NCBI GenBank assembly: GCA_029582165.1
Contig: CM055875.1
Location: forward strand, 29,158,644-29,222,643
DNA from: Portulaca oleracea
Lineage: Eukaryota > Streptophyta > Magnoliopsida > Caryophyllales > Portulacaceae
Length of the DNA: 64,000 nt
Direction of reading: 5' to 3'
A program made the position numbers and the translations under genes. Position 1 is the stretch's first letter, and the number at the start of each line of letters is the position of its first letter. The notes below the pieces were generated by a model that saw nothing but the letters and a program-made list of their open reading frames with translations, was not told the DNA's origin and did not search any database. This document shows, in pieces, positions 43,440 through 54,588 of this stretch.

Positions 43440-44365
43440 TGGAGCGTGGCGCGATGGGAGAGATTGATGGACTAGCTTGAGTGACTTGAATCAACAATCA
43501 AACAATAACTTGGACACCAAAGGGATTGGATATGACCTTGGATAAAGGAGATTCCACCACCAAAGCCTAACACCCCATCATGACCATCATAAAGGAAGAA
43601 TCCACCAAATGATCAATAAAGAGATGACTTGCTAACACCACCATTAACAATGGATAAAGTAAAACAAGGTTTAGAGAGAATAGGGAGGAACCCTAGCAAT
43701 GCTTTAGCATTTCATTAATCAACCAAAAAACTGCCTGGAAAAACGTGCTAACAAGCTATTTATACTAAACCAGAAATTAAGTTAAAACATAACAAAAAAT
43801 AACGAAACAAACGTCATCGCATCGAGAGAGAGGCGCTCGGGCGCAGCGAGGTGGCTCGGCGAGTACAACGACAGCCACCCTCAACAACTCGTCAGTGGAC
43901 AGAGGAGGTCGCGGGCGCGAGGCAAAGGGTCGCGGGCGCGAGGCAAAGGGTCGCGGGCGCGACCACATCTGTCAGTAGTTGGGCGCGGGCGCTTCTCCTG
44001 GTGGCTTGGTCGCGCTGGCCCACTGAGAGGAACGTCGCGAGCGCAACGAAAATTGTGGCGGGCGCGACACCCTGCTGTGAGGTGCTTAATTCGTGCTGTG
44101 ACTTTGTTGTTTCCGGGGTTTAACACCCGCACCCCGATACCTCCTATTCTCCAGTCTCGAGACGGCCCGGTCCGGTCCCGAGGCCTCCGGGGTTGGTGTT
44201 TTGAGCGGGCCTCCCTAGAGAGTCCCGAGGCCCATCCACTGGATGGCCGAGACTAGCCTCGCAATTCCAGAAGTGATTGGAAATTGTAACTCGAGGCTCG
44301 AGTTGGTTGAAGCGGCTCGCTAGGCGGAGATCACCAAAGTGGAGAATGGAACCCGAACCTCTTCA
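43440..44365 (-). repeat. Gypsy 5' LTR
   Basis: 926 bp. It has two full and one partial copy of the 21-bp GC-rich unit near 43908-43965, one more than the 3' LTR, which explains most of the length difference together with smaller gaps near 43815-43865. Confidence 0.9.
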
Positions 44366-44370
44366 TCTTT

Positions 44371-45920
44371 CCTATATATCATACGAACTTTCTTGATTGT
44401 TTCATCTTTCGATCATAATAATTGGTATCAGAGTGCAGGTTCAAAGATGCTAACAATCATGAAAGTTGAGATTGAAAATTTTAATGGTGAGATTACCTTT
44501 AATCTTTGAAAACTTTAAATGAAAGTAGCTTTGATTCAACACGGGTTCTGGACAGTTCTTGATGGATTTCTCAAGAAACCTGAAAAGATGAGTGTCCAAG
44601 GATATGGGAGGTCGATAAGAACAAGTGCATGGATCAATTAATGATGTGGAGGCGTTGATTGGAGTTAAAGTGTCTTTCAGGTATTCAATTATGTCTCACT
44701 CTTAATGTTCTTAGGGAAATACTTGACAAAGTGGACCTCGTTAATCTTTGAAGTTGGTCGGAAAAACTCTACATGTTAAGGAATATTGCCAATAAAATCA
44801 AGTTAAAGGCAAAATTTTACTCCAAAAGAATGTCTGAAAGTATCTCTATTCAACAATACTTGAGTGAGTTTGATTCTATTATAATTGATTTGGATAGTCT
44901 TGATGAAGAAATTAAGTATGAAGATAAAGTTATTTTGTTGGTTGTCTCATTATCTAAATCATACAAAAACCTAAAGGATCGGACTTATTTTATTTTATTT
45001 ATAGTAAAGATGAATTGAAACTTTATCATTTGAATTGTAAAAGTTATTCAAAAGTTAAAAGAAAGATTTGACCTTGATGATAAATCCAATTATGACGATT
45101 TATTTGTAAAAGAGAAGATAACCAACTTTAAATGTGAAAAAAAAGCAAAGCCTTTTGCAACTATTGTAGGAACCTGGTGATGTTACTGATCGTCGAATTA
45201 AAGTTGAAAAAGAAAAGGGGAAAATGGGTTAAGAATGACGATAATCAAGAAGATTCTATAATTGTTTTTGCTGAAGGTACTACTAATGTTTTGTTTGTGC
45301 TATCTAACAAGGAAAATGCTATTTCTTCTTATTGGGTCCTTGATTCGAGTTGTGCTCATTATATATGTCCTAATAAGTATTAGATTTCTATATATGATCC
45401 CATTGAGTCTAGCACTGTTCACATGGGAAATAATAATTTGTTCAGTGTTTTGGAAATTGGTACTATTGAGGTTAAGACTCATGATGACACTATTAAGACA
45501 TTGTCAGATGTTCGCTATGCCTCTCACTTAAAGCATGGCATCATCTCTTTGGGCATCCTTGAGCTAAAAAGGTGTAGCTTTTCTTTTTAAGGTGGAGTTC
45601 TACAGGTGACACAAGGTACTAAGGTTCTGAGGGTTTCAAACCAAGAAGTCTATACCTTCTACAAGGTTCTGTCGTGACTAGTCCTTGAGAGTCCAAAGGC
45701 TATTTGGACTCTCTTCCGCTTCAATTATGAATTCAGCCTTGCGAGGCTTAACCCTTTGGGGTTCCTCGACAGTATTAGATGAATTTGGTCCAAGGTGGAG
45801 ATTGCTAGATTAAGGACCCAAATCTTTTATTAGTTAAAAGAATTGAGAATAGATAAAGGTATTTGAGAGAGTACCTTGTTAAAAAACTAGATGATTTACT
45901 GCAATTAGAGTGGGAAGACA
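44371..45920 (+). pseudogene. Older Copia remnant, gag and protease pieces
   Basis: Continues 37591-37760. A primer-binding site (TTGGTATCAGAGTGCAGG) is at about 44413. The gag start KVEIENFNGEITF and HGFWTVLDGFLKKPEKMS follow with stops. A gag piece at 44773-45018 has SISIQQYLSEFDSIIIDL and LDEEIKYEDKVILLVVSL. The protease-like SSYWVLDSSCAHYICPNK at 45325-45380 keeps the surroundings but has DSS for the catalytic DSG. A gag-pre-integrase-like stretch follows to about 45540. At about 45800 CAAGGTGGAGATTG looks like a polypurine tract, so integrase and RT were deleted. Non-functional. Confidence 0.7.
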
Positions 45921-45940
45921 GATAGGATTTAAGTCAATTT

Positions 45941-46240
45941 GGCCATGTTCTTTTATGCGGGTTGTATGGTGGGGAAATGGTGCAATATGGTGAAACTGTG
46001 GAAAGTGCGGTACAGTGTGAAATTGTATGATAAAATTTGTGGAAAGTGTGATTGATATGGTAGCTGGTGACAGATAATAGAAAAGTAGAGAAAAAAAGTG
46101 AGAGAGAAAAGTGAGGAGATATATATGAGTAATGATTGTGCTATAGTGTGATATGATACGATAAAATGTGGAAGCATATTGAGTAGTATGGTGAGTTGTG
46201 GTATCGCACCATACCGCACTGTGTACAAAAGAACAGGGCC
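45941..46240. mobile_element. Tourist-like MITE, copy 3
   Basis: Ends GGCCATGTTCTTTTATGCGG and GTACAAAAGAACAGGGCC are inverted; TTA follows on the right. Interior GTGGTATCGCACCATACCGC is shared with the other copies. Confidence 0.7.
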
Positions 46241-46339
46241 TTATTTAGGATACTTTGCTTCTCATGAATAATTGTTTCAAAAGCACTAGCACCCATATTT
46301 TTGGATTTTTGGCAGAGTCCTTCCCCTACCTCCTTTTCC

Positions 46340-46683
46340 AAATTACTCGGAGGTACCCCAATATTTGAAAAAAACTATTTTTCGGTACCCCAACTTTTCA
46401 AAACTAATTTTGAGGTACCCTTATTTTTTGGGTTAGTAATTATTTGGTGCTTTTCCGGCCATTAATTTTATTAAGTGACCGAAATACCCTCATTCTTCTT
46501 CTTCAAGGGTATTTCTTCAAGAAGGGAAGAACAAGGGCATTTTGGTCACTTAATAAAATTAAGAGCCGGAAAAGCACCAAACAATTACTAACCCAAAAAG
46601 TAAGGGTACTTCAAAATTAGTTTTGAAAAGTTGGGGTACCAGAAAAACATTTCACCAAAAATTAGGGTACATCAGAGTAATTT
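46340..46683. mobile_element. Foldback element with GGTACCCC arms
   Basis: Arms of about 140 bp: AATTACTCGGAGGTACCCC, CGGTACCCCAACTTTTCAAA, GGGTTAGTAATTATTTGGTG and GCTTTTCCGGC are mirrored on the right. The short centre holds TTCTTCTTCTTC and GAAGAAG-like sequence. No clear target duplication. No coding frame. Confidence 0.65.
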
Positions 46684-46930
46684 TTTGTTTCTCTTGTGTT
46701 TTGTGCTTTCAATCGTTGTTGTTTTGATTTGGATTGTTATTTTGAGGAATTGAGTGATTAGAGAAATTTGTCTATCGTAGGCTTATGATATTGTTTTTGT
46801 GTTTGTTGAACTGAAGAAGAATGAGTGATCAAGATGAACAATATCATTAATTCCCCATTAAGTTCCGTGAAAACACAAGGATGGATAAGTCACCTAAAAA
46901 TATTTCGTTGTCCAGAAAATCACTTCATAG

Positions 46931-47458
46931 TACTCCATCTGTCCCTATATTTGTTACTTTACTTTTATGGTCTCCAAGTGTCACTTTTTGACTGATAATT
47001 TCTCATATACTACTTTATTAACTCTTGTAATATTATAATTTTATGTTATTGCTTTCGTTACTAATCTAATGCTAATAATTTTATATAGAGAATCATTGTA
47101 TAGTTAATAAATTATGGTGTGTTTGGTGCAAAGGAAAATCGTTTTCTAAGAAAATGATTTTCCTTGTAAAATGGATTTTTAAAAAATTAATTTTCATTTG
47201 ATATTTTGTCGAGTTTGGTACACGAAAAATGGTTTTCTTTAAAAATAATTTTCACCTGTTTGACAATAAGGAGAGAGAGACATACATACACAGAGAATAA
47301 TTAAAATGGGTGTATAGTGGTGGAGAGGGAGAATGAGAAAGAAGAGAGAGATTAAATTGGGTGCGAGAGGGAGGTAAAGAAATATTAAAACGAATTCATG
47401 AGAGGGAGTGGTGGACAGAGAGAAATATTAAAACGAGTTTATGATAGAGAATGGTGGG

Positions 47459-47500
<42 letters not shown>

Positions 47501-47758
47501 AAGAGAGATTAAAATAGGTGTATAAGAGAGAGAAAGAAGAGAGAGGGAGAAAGAAAATAATTTACAAAGGGAGGGGGGTAAATGATTTTTCTGGAAAATG
47601 GTTTTCCCATTTTCTGTCCATACAACACCAAAAAATGAGAAAATCATTTTTTAGAAAATGGTTTTCATCTCTACCAAACACATCCTTAATGGTAAAAGTT
47701 TTTAAAGCTTGATCGACATAATTTTTAAACTGACAAATAATATGGTACGAATAGAGTA
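46931..47758. mobile_element. Stowaway-like MITE split by another MITE
   Basis: Left half 46931-47111 starts TACTCCATCTGTCCCTATAT and has TATGGTCTCCAAGTGTCACT, like 24827-25099. Right half 47690-47758 ends GGTACGAATAGAGTA. The element at 47115-47685 separates them. Confidence 0.6.
47115..47685. mobile_element. MITE with TTA target site nested in Stowaway-like element
   Basis: Ends GGTGTGTTTGGTGCAAAGG and TCTCTACCAAACACATCC are inverted, with TTA on each side (47112-47114, 47686-47688). Interior GAAAATGATTTTCC palindromes and a GA microsatellite (47461-47496). Tourist/PIF type is likely. Confidence 0.6.
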
Positions 47759-47795
47759 GTTTGTAACACCACCCAAGAATATATTTTAAAAATTT

Positions 47796-47985
47796 TGGGA
47801 AGTGTTTGGTATGAACCACAGGGAAATTTTTCCCATGGGAAGTTTTCTATGGGGAAGTTTTCTATGGGAAAAATTTCTCTTAGCTCCCCAATGGAAATTT
47901 TCCCTAGAGTGAAAATGGTGGCCTATCGTGAAAATATTCCCAAAGTCAACCCGCATCCAAACATGGGGAAAATAAGTCAAGCAAA
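47796..47985. mobile_element. MITE related to 8230-8419
   Basis: GGGAAGTGTTTGGTATGAAC on the left and AAACATGGGGAAAATAAGTC on the right match the promoter MITE of gene A. The right terminus is eroded (CAAACGCACCATTG). Confidence 0.55.
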
Positions 47986-48470
47986 CGCACCATTGAAATC
48001 TTTTTTGAAAAATAGTGAGCTCCCAAACATTGGTACAAAGACACTTTTTTTTTTTTTTTGCAAAAACTGACTTGGAGTAAGGTATTTAACATTTTTTGGA
48101 AATTATTTTTCAATCTTCATGCTTCTAGATTATATTTTAAATTACCTCATAATTTATGTTTAACACTTTTTCAGGAATAGATCCGATAGTTTAACATGTT
48201 TCCAATAATGTTACTTGGACCATTGAAATGTCTTTCATTTTTTTTAGTGTTAATGTTGATCGACAATAAATACATTCAGACAACTCCCCACCAAAACATC
48301 GCCAAAAGTATGATCAAACCACCAAATTGATTCCCTAAAAATTTTTAACTTGAATTATAAAATACTTTATAATATATTCTATAATCATGGATGCTAATAA
48401 TAAAATGGGAATTTCATTTGGTAGGCTTCAATTTTTGTCTATTCCAAGTTGTCAACCACCTTTTAAATTA

Positions 48471-49762
48471 GGGAAATTAGATTCTAATAATATAAACTTT
48501 TGGCCATATAAGATTTAATAATACGAACTTTTGATTTGGTGATTAATAATAGGAACTTTAACCCCCTGTTGCCCCCAATAGTACGTCACCGAGTTAAGTT
48601 GAACTTAACTCGGTGGCGGTCTAAAGTGGCGGTGGAGGCACACACCTGGTTGTTTTGACTTTGCCACGTCATCAACATTGACTTAAAAAATAATATGAAC
48701 TTTTACCTATGTTGCTCTGAATAATACGAACTTTTTTCTCTCTCTAAAAATCCAAGATCTCATTTTTACTTCATTTTCTTCAATCCTCCCCCTCCCCATT
48801 CCCAGAAAACCTCAGAAAACCAAAACCCTAATTTCTTCATCCCATCCCTCCTTGAGCCTAATTTCTAACTCCAATTCCAATCACACCCAAATTTCGATTT
48901 CCAAATGCCATTTTCAAACCTCCCATTTGCATCTCATTCCCAACAACCTAATGTCAAATTTTCTCATTTTAGGCTTTGTGTTTTGAGTTCTAGACGAGTA
49001 CTACACCAATCGTTAGCTGTATTTCCCAATACGATTTCTAGCTCTTTGTATCATTTCTTGTTGTTGGTTGATGACAGATCCAGTAAAGCGAGGACAACTT
49101 GATTGGACAAAGCGTGTACAATTATAGAAGGGGTGGCAAGAGGACTCCTCTATCTTCATCGTGATGCAAGATGTAAAATAATTCACAGAGATCTGAAAGC
49201 AAGCAACATACTGCTCGATCAAAGACATGAAGCCAAAGATTTCAGACTTTGGTGTGGCTAGAATGTTAGGTGGAGATGAAGAGCATATGAATACCAACCG
49301 TGTTGTTGGAACATTGGGGTTGTTGGAAATGAGATGCGAATGAGATGTTTGAAAATGATATTTGGAAATCGAAAACTGGGTGTGATTGGAATTGGAGTTA
49401 GAAATTAGGCTCAAGGAGGGATGAGATGAAGAAATTAGAGTTCTGGTTTTCTGGGAATGAGGAGGGGGAGGGGGAGGATTGAAGAAGATGAAGAAGTAAA
49501 AATGAAATCTTGGATTTTTAGAGAGAGAAAAAAGTTCGTATTATTCAGAGCAACATAGGTAAAAGTTCGTATTATTTTTTAAGTCAAAGTGGATGACGTG
49601 GCAAAGTCAAAACAACCAGGCGTGTGCCTCCGTCGCCACGTCAGACCGCCACCGAGTTAAGTTGAACTTAATCAAAGTTCGTATTATTAATCACCAAATC
49701 AAAAGTTCGTATTATTAGATCTTATATGGTCAAAATTTCGTATTATTAGAATCCAATTTCCC
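48471..49762. mobile_element. Pack-MULE-like element with captured kinase fragment, 9-bp TSD
   Basis: Arms of about 478 and 445 bp are inverted copies (GGGAAATTAGATTCTAATAA ... TTATTAGAATCCAATTTCCC). The 9 bp TTTAAATTA flank both ends exactly (48462-48470, 49763-49771). The 370-bp middle contains a receptor-like kinase fragment. Nine-bp duplication, long TIRs and a host gene piece without transposase define a Pack-MULE. It ends 740 bp upstream of the RAD9 ATG. Confidence 0.88.
49030..49317 (+). pseudogene. Captured receptor-like kinase fragment (subdomains VIb-VIII)
   Basis: In one frame [10 protein letters not shown], then after a one-base shift [15 protein letters not shown] and [15 protein letters not shown] (catalytic loop), then after another shift [16 protein letters not shown] (DFG motif) and MNTNRVVGT. 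The order and wording match serine/threonine kinases of the S-domain/DUF26 receptor-like class. Only about 95 codons remain and two frame changes break it, so no kinase is made. Its sense direction is the same as RAD9. Confidence 0.85.
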
Positions 49763-49909
49763 TTTAAATTATTTCAAGTGGTAGACTTATTTTAAAAATT
49801 ATTCCATCTCGTGAGCTTCTTCATGTACTATTGTTCAAATATTGCTCACAAAACTTTCCTCCTTTCTCAATTTCATTTAGCTATCCCTATCAATCTCATA
49901 CTCGACTTA

Positions 49910-50146
49910 GGCCCTGTCCTTTTCTGCAGTTGACAAACTGCGGTACCATAGCATACCGCAGTTTGCCACAACTCACCACACTTTACCACAAATCATTACT
50001 TTTCTCTCTCATCACTTTTCTTCTCTACTTTTTACATTCTCTCTCCTCACCTACCCCACACAATAACCTACCACAATTCCACCACATCCACCACAATTCC
50101 ACCACACCACACCTCACCACACCATACCGCAAAAAAGAACATGACC
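49910..50146. mobile_element. Tourist-like MITE, copy 4, upstream of RAD9
   Basis: Starts GGCCCTGTCCTTTTCTGC after TTA; ends GCAAAAAAGAACATGACC. Interior CCACCACAATTCCACCAC motifs. It lies about 360 bp before the RAD9 ATG. Confidence 0.65.
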
Positions 50147-50502
50147 TCACTTCGAATAATATCTAAAGTGTTTTACAATTAAGAATAGTTTTTAAAGTGC
50201 TTAAAAGCATAAAATAATTTTTTAAATTTTCAAAAATAAGTTTATCATTTGAAATAATTTTCAAAATAAGTCTATCACTTGAAATAGTAAAAAAAATAAT
50301 TAGACAACTTGAAATATGCAAAAACTAAAGCTTAGCACATGAAATTTATAGAGCTATATCCCAATTGATTTTTTTTAATATTTTTTTGACTCCAGCCATC
50401 GAGGGGGAGGAAACTGGGTGAGTCTGAGTGGATTTTCCCGCCAACAAAAACAAGGGCGTTGGCTGCATTTCGTCGACTCTCAACTGCGTAGAGACTGGAG
50501 AG
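50147..50502 (+). promoter_or_regulatory. RAD9 5' flank and leader
   Basis: AT-rich to about 50390, then more GC-rich up to the ATG. No convincing TATA box. The minus-strand frames here are shadows of the first exon. Confidence 0.4.
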
Positions 50503-53500
50503 ATGGAGGTTAATGTGAGCGGCAACTCTCTGAAGACGTTTGCTCGCTCCATCAACTGCCTTGCTAAGATCGGCAACGAGCTCGCCATTCAAGCTTCTGC
50601 TTCTCAGGTTCCTGCTCGTTCTATCCTCTCCTATTTTGTGCCCCTCAAATCATTTTGAATTGTTTGAATTCTCCTCTTTAATACGCAACTTCTACTTCAG
50701 TCTCGCATTCACTCCTCGAAATTTGCTTGTTCTCTGAATTTGGTTTGTTAATTAGTGTGCGAACCCCTTCTAGGGTTTTAGGGGGTCTTAATTTTGCAAC
50801 GCCTAAAATCCTGTGACTTCTTCTTTAATGCCTCTAAAATAGCATGCCACGATTGGGGTAATTTGAAGTGGGACAGTAAATTGAAGCTTTGGTTTAACAA
50901 TTCTAATTGTTATTTGACAATCAAAAAAAATATTATAATTGTTATTCCTAATTGCAGCTTGCATTTTACACTCTTAACTCATCCCGCTCGGCCTATCAAT
51001 CCATCTCGTTCAAACCTGATTTTTTCGATGTCTACACTGTCACTGGTGCCCAAGTCCAATTTAGCATCCTGTTGAAGGTAACTTGCTATTCCTTCATGTG
51101 GACACTGAAAAATCATCTTTTGAAGTACCTATTGTGGTTTAGTAGTATAATATCCGCAGTGGGTTTGTTTGCGTAGGCTGTTTGTGCTGTTTTGAGGACC
51201 CCAATTTCAGGTATTGATAATTTACGGGTTCATTTACTGGATCAAGATGCAGCTAAAGTCAAGTGGACACTAGAGTGCCTTAGTGGTAATTTTCTTAGCC
51301 CATGGATGATACGGGTTTTTTTTTTTTGGGGGGGGCAGGGGGTAGAGTGCATTTGGTGGGTTTGTCTCTTATTTTTACTTCATGAAGTTGTGCAGGTATG
51401 AGGAAAACATATTGGATTAACTGCAATGTGGATCCTGCTATACAACATTTGTCTCTGGACAAGGGAAGATTCCAGAGCAATTTTGTTGTTAGGCCTCGTG
51501 ATCTCAACAGATTACTTTCGAATTTCCAATCATCTCTTCATGAGATTACCATAATCGCAACAGATCCATCAGCTTTGCCTTCAGATGCTGCAAGTGAGAT
51601 TGGGGGGAAGGCTGTTGAACTCAGAAGTTATATAGACCCGACAAATGGTAGAGATAAAAAAACTTACCGTTTCCAAACTCTTATCTTATAACCTGGATTT
51701 ATGCATTTATATGATATGTGATGCTTGGTTTCATTGTAGATACTGGTTCATCATTGCACACACAGTTGTGGATAGATCCAGTAGAAGAGTTCCTGCAATA
51801 TGCTCACACTGGAAATCCAGTGGATGTTACATTTGGTGTCAAGGAGTTAAAGGTACACCAAAATCTAAACATATGTGATAGAAAATAATTATCAATTATC
51901 AAACATATGATAATACATGATTTTTGGTTATTAAGAATATATGAATGAATTGAATCAATGGGAGCCATAGGTAGCAAACTATTTCTAAATCTTGGGTCCA
52001 TTGGGACCGGTCAGTCTAAATTGGAAAATTTAGGGGTAAGCTTGCTACATCCGACCCCTCCGTGCCTCGTCTAAGTGGGATTTTGGAGTATTGGTTTTGG
52101 TTTTAGTTTATGAATGAATTGAATCAGTTCAGAAGCTTTGAGTAGCATATCACTTCACAGTAGTTTGTTTTACTGGCAATTTAGCAGTCCTGCTTTTATT
52201 TGTTATTACTTCTACTGAAAAGCATTTCCTATGTTGAAAGAACTTACTTTAAAGTTGGTTACATGTTTCACTTCAATTTCACATTGAATTTGTGGACCAA
52301 TAATCAAATATTTGTTACTTTATCTGCCAATTTCAGGCATTTCTTTCGTTCTGCGAAGCCTGCGAAGTAGATATTCATTTGTTTTTTGAGAAGGCGGGCG
52401 AGTAAGCTTTCTGCCTATTCACTTCACATGATGCCAATGAATACTTATGGAGTAACTACTATTTTCTTTCATTTTCCTGATCTAAAGGTTGTTATTATAA
52501 TTTTTGCTGTCAAGTGAGTTATGTTTGCATGATGCAGATGCTTAAATTTATCCTAACTCTGGCACATGATTGCGATGTCAATATTAGCTTTTAAGCTTCT
52601 ATTATCTTGATTTTTTTTTCCCTACCTTCTTGCTGTATGTCATGACTTGAAAATTGTCATCTCACTGCTGAACAGGCCTATTCTAATGACACCTAAATTT
52701 GGCCTGGACGATGATGGGTCTACTTCAACCTTTGATGCTAAACTTGTACTTTCAACAATGCTTACATCACAACTGCATGAAGGAAATCCAACAGCGCCTC
52801 CAGTGTCAGAAGATACTTCTCATGGCCAGTCCAACCGTGAGACTGGACCAGAAGCAAAGCAAGGACGAGCGAGGGTACATGCCTCGGCACCTGCCTCTGA
52901 CCACACCAAAATCTGGTCTGATCTTTCAGGTAATTGATTGTTTTTTTCCCCAAGAGCATATCGATTAAACTTATCAATTATTTAACTTGAAAAGTTGGAA
53001 CAGCTAGTGCTGCCAAAACTGGTACTGGTAGTGGCAGTGGCAGTGGCAGTGGGAGCAGACAAGTTCAACAGGAGGCAAACACTAATGTGAATGAGCAGGG
53101 AGAACTAAATAAGTTTAGCACAATGCAAATTTCAAAGGCCGCCCAAATTGGGGACAATGTTCCTGGTGACCCTAATACGTATCCTATGGGATTATTACCA
53201 TTTATATTTTACTTTTTTGCTGCTGACTTGATGCGTTTCTAATTTTCTCTGCAAATTGCAGAACTGGGTGTTAGCAGCTGTTATAATTAATTTAAAATGT
53301 GCGTCAGTCTAGTGATTGTTACGGATACTTTTTCAGGTGATGTTATAGACATTCTTTACCATAGTCATGAAATAAAAGCTTATTATGTCCCCCAGAAGTT
53401 TCGAGTTAGAACTTGTTGAAATACACATCACTTGCTATGAATGGCCACTAATCTTGTGATCAACAACCTTCCCAACCATAAACCTTTTCTTTATTGTCAA

Positions 53501-54588
53501 GTAGAGCTTTTGGCAGCTAATCTATGATTTTGAAGCAAGCAGCTGTCCCCCCCCCCCCCCCAAAAAAAAAAAAAAATTTAAAAAAAAAGCACTCTAAAGA
53601 CAGCATAGCCTTGGGCAATCTTATCTGTGAATCGCATGGGTATCTTCCATCATGTTTGTCTCCATATTGGTCATTGCCTAAGAATGTTGCAACATGACTT
53701 CAGTAGCCCAGGATGGTGTCCCGCCTGGGGGGGGGGGGGGGAATAAGCAGATGAAACACAAGGAGAGACAAGCGAAGTTACTTTCAGAGTTTCAGCTTTA
53801 TTGATGTAATCTGAACACAATTGAGCCTGTAAATGTGACATAACATAGAAAATATTATTTGAAGAGGCAATGCTAACCCTTTTTTTTACTAAAATAATAA
53901 TGTCCAAGTCATTCTCTTTTGCAGTTTGTTAGCCTGTTTAGCTCACCATGCTGTCCCTTAGGGAGGAATGGATGCTTCCATGTTTTACTTGGAGCAAGAA
54001 TTAGGGCAGTCTACTATGAGAAATTGGGAACGTCTGTCTTAAGGTTAAGCTTTTATTTGCTAATGTTGTGAATTATTTAATGTGGGACTTCTGATGTTCT
54101 AAATGGTTGGAGTCTGCTCCATATTTCTGCACACATGGTCAGTTGCTACCCTTATTGGATCAATTGTAAGGTTGCTTTGTGGCAGTCAATGAAGATACTT
54201 TATTTGGGTTCCTATTGGATGTAAATATTAGCTTCACGAGTCTTCTCAGTTCAAGAAGCTATGATGCTTCTTTCATTGTTACAAGGGTTTAATTATTTTT
54301 CTTAACTGGTCCTTTTAGCTCCCATCGTATGGAAACTGACCAGATGGTGGGACGTGGAGGTTAGTGAAATGACTAAATTCTGTAAATCAAGCTTGGGTTT
54401 TATGGAACACATGATTAGTTCGATATTTGGTCTTGCTTGCAGTGATTTCTCAGAAGGGTCAAGGGTTTTCTCAGCATCATTCTCAGCATCATCCAAGCAA
54501 CTGGGTTGAAGCAGATGAGGATGATGATGAAGAAGAGGAGGAAGAACTGTGTGTGCAGCCCACACCACCATACTATGAAGAACATTGA
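50503..54588 (+). CDS. RAD9: Cell cycle checkpoint protein RAD9
   Basis: Ten exons: 50503-50607, 50958-51077, 51177-51285, 51396-51647, 51740-51852, 52337-52401, 52676-52929, 53004-53178, 54319-54359, 54443-54588; phases agree across all junctions and give 459 residues. All introns are GT-AG. Residues 1 to about 270 are the PCNA-like Rad9 domain: VSGNSLKTFARSINCLAKIG, SRSAYQSISFKPDFFDVYTV, LRVHLLDQDAAKVKWTLECL, QSSLHEITIIATDP and AHTGNPVDVTFGVKELKAFL. The tail has a Gly-Ser repeat (TGSGSGSGSGS), and ends with ADEDDDEEEEEELCVQPTPP. Rad9 forms the 9-1-1 clamp with Rad1 and Hus1, loaded at damaged DNA to activate ATR signalling in the nucleus. Intron 8 is long (1.14 kb) with C, A and G homopolymers (53547-53590, 53727-53740). 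A tiny exon there cannot be excluded. The ATG follows GAGAG and fits the family start. Confidence 0.93.

Larger units (their letters stand above)
37766..44365 (-). mobile_element. Gypsy (Ty3) LTR retrotransposon, full length, 5-bp TSD
   Basis: LTRs of 903 and 926 bp, exact 5-bp duplication TCTTT (37761-37765 and 44366-44370), primer-binding site TTTGGTATCAGAGCC next to the 5' LTR, gag-protease-RT-RNase H frame (43091-39768) and integrase frame (39792-38518) in the order of Ty3/Gypsy. One frame break between RNase H and integrase makes this copy defective. No chromodomain is visible. Confidence 0.95.

Noticed and set aside
49013..49414. 133-codon minus-strand frame in the Pack-MULE-like element
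   Set aside because: Opposite to the recognisable kinase fragment and partly made of arm sequence; no homology recognised.
50332..50592. Minus-strand frames overlapping RAD9 exon 1
   Set aside because: Antisense shadows of the RAD9 coding exon; no domain of their own.
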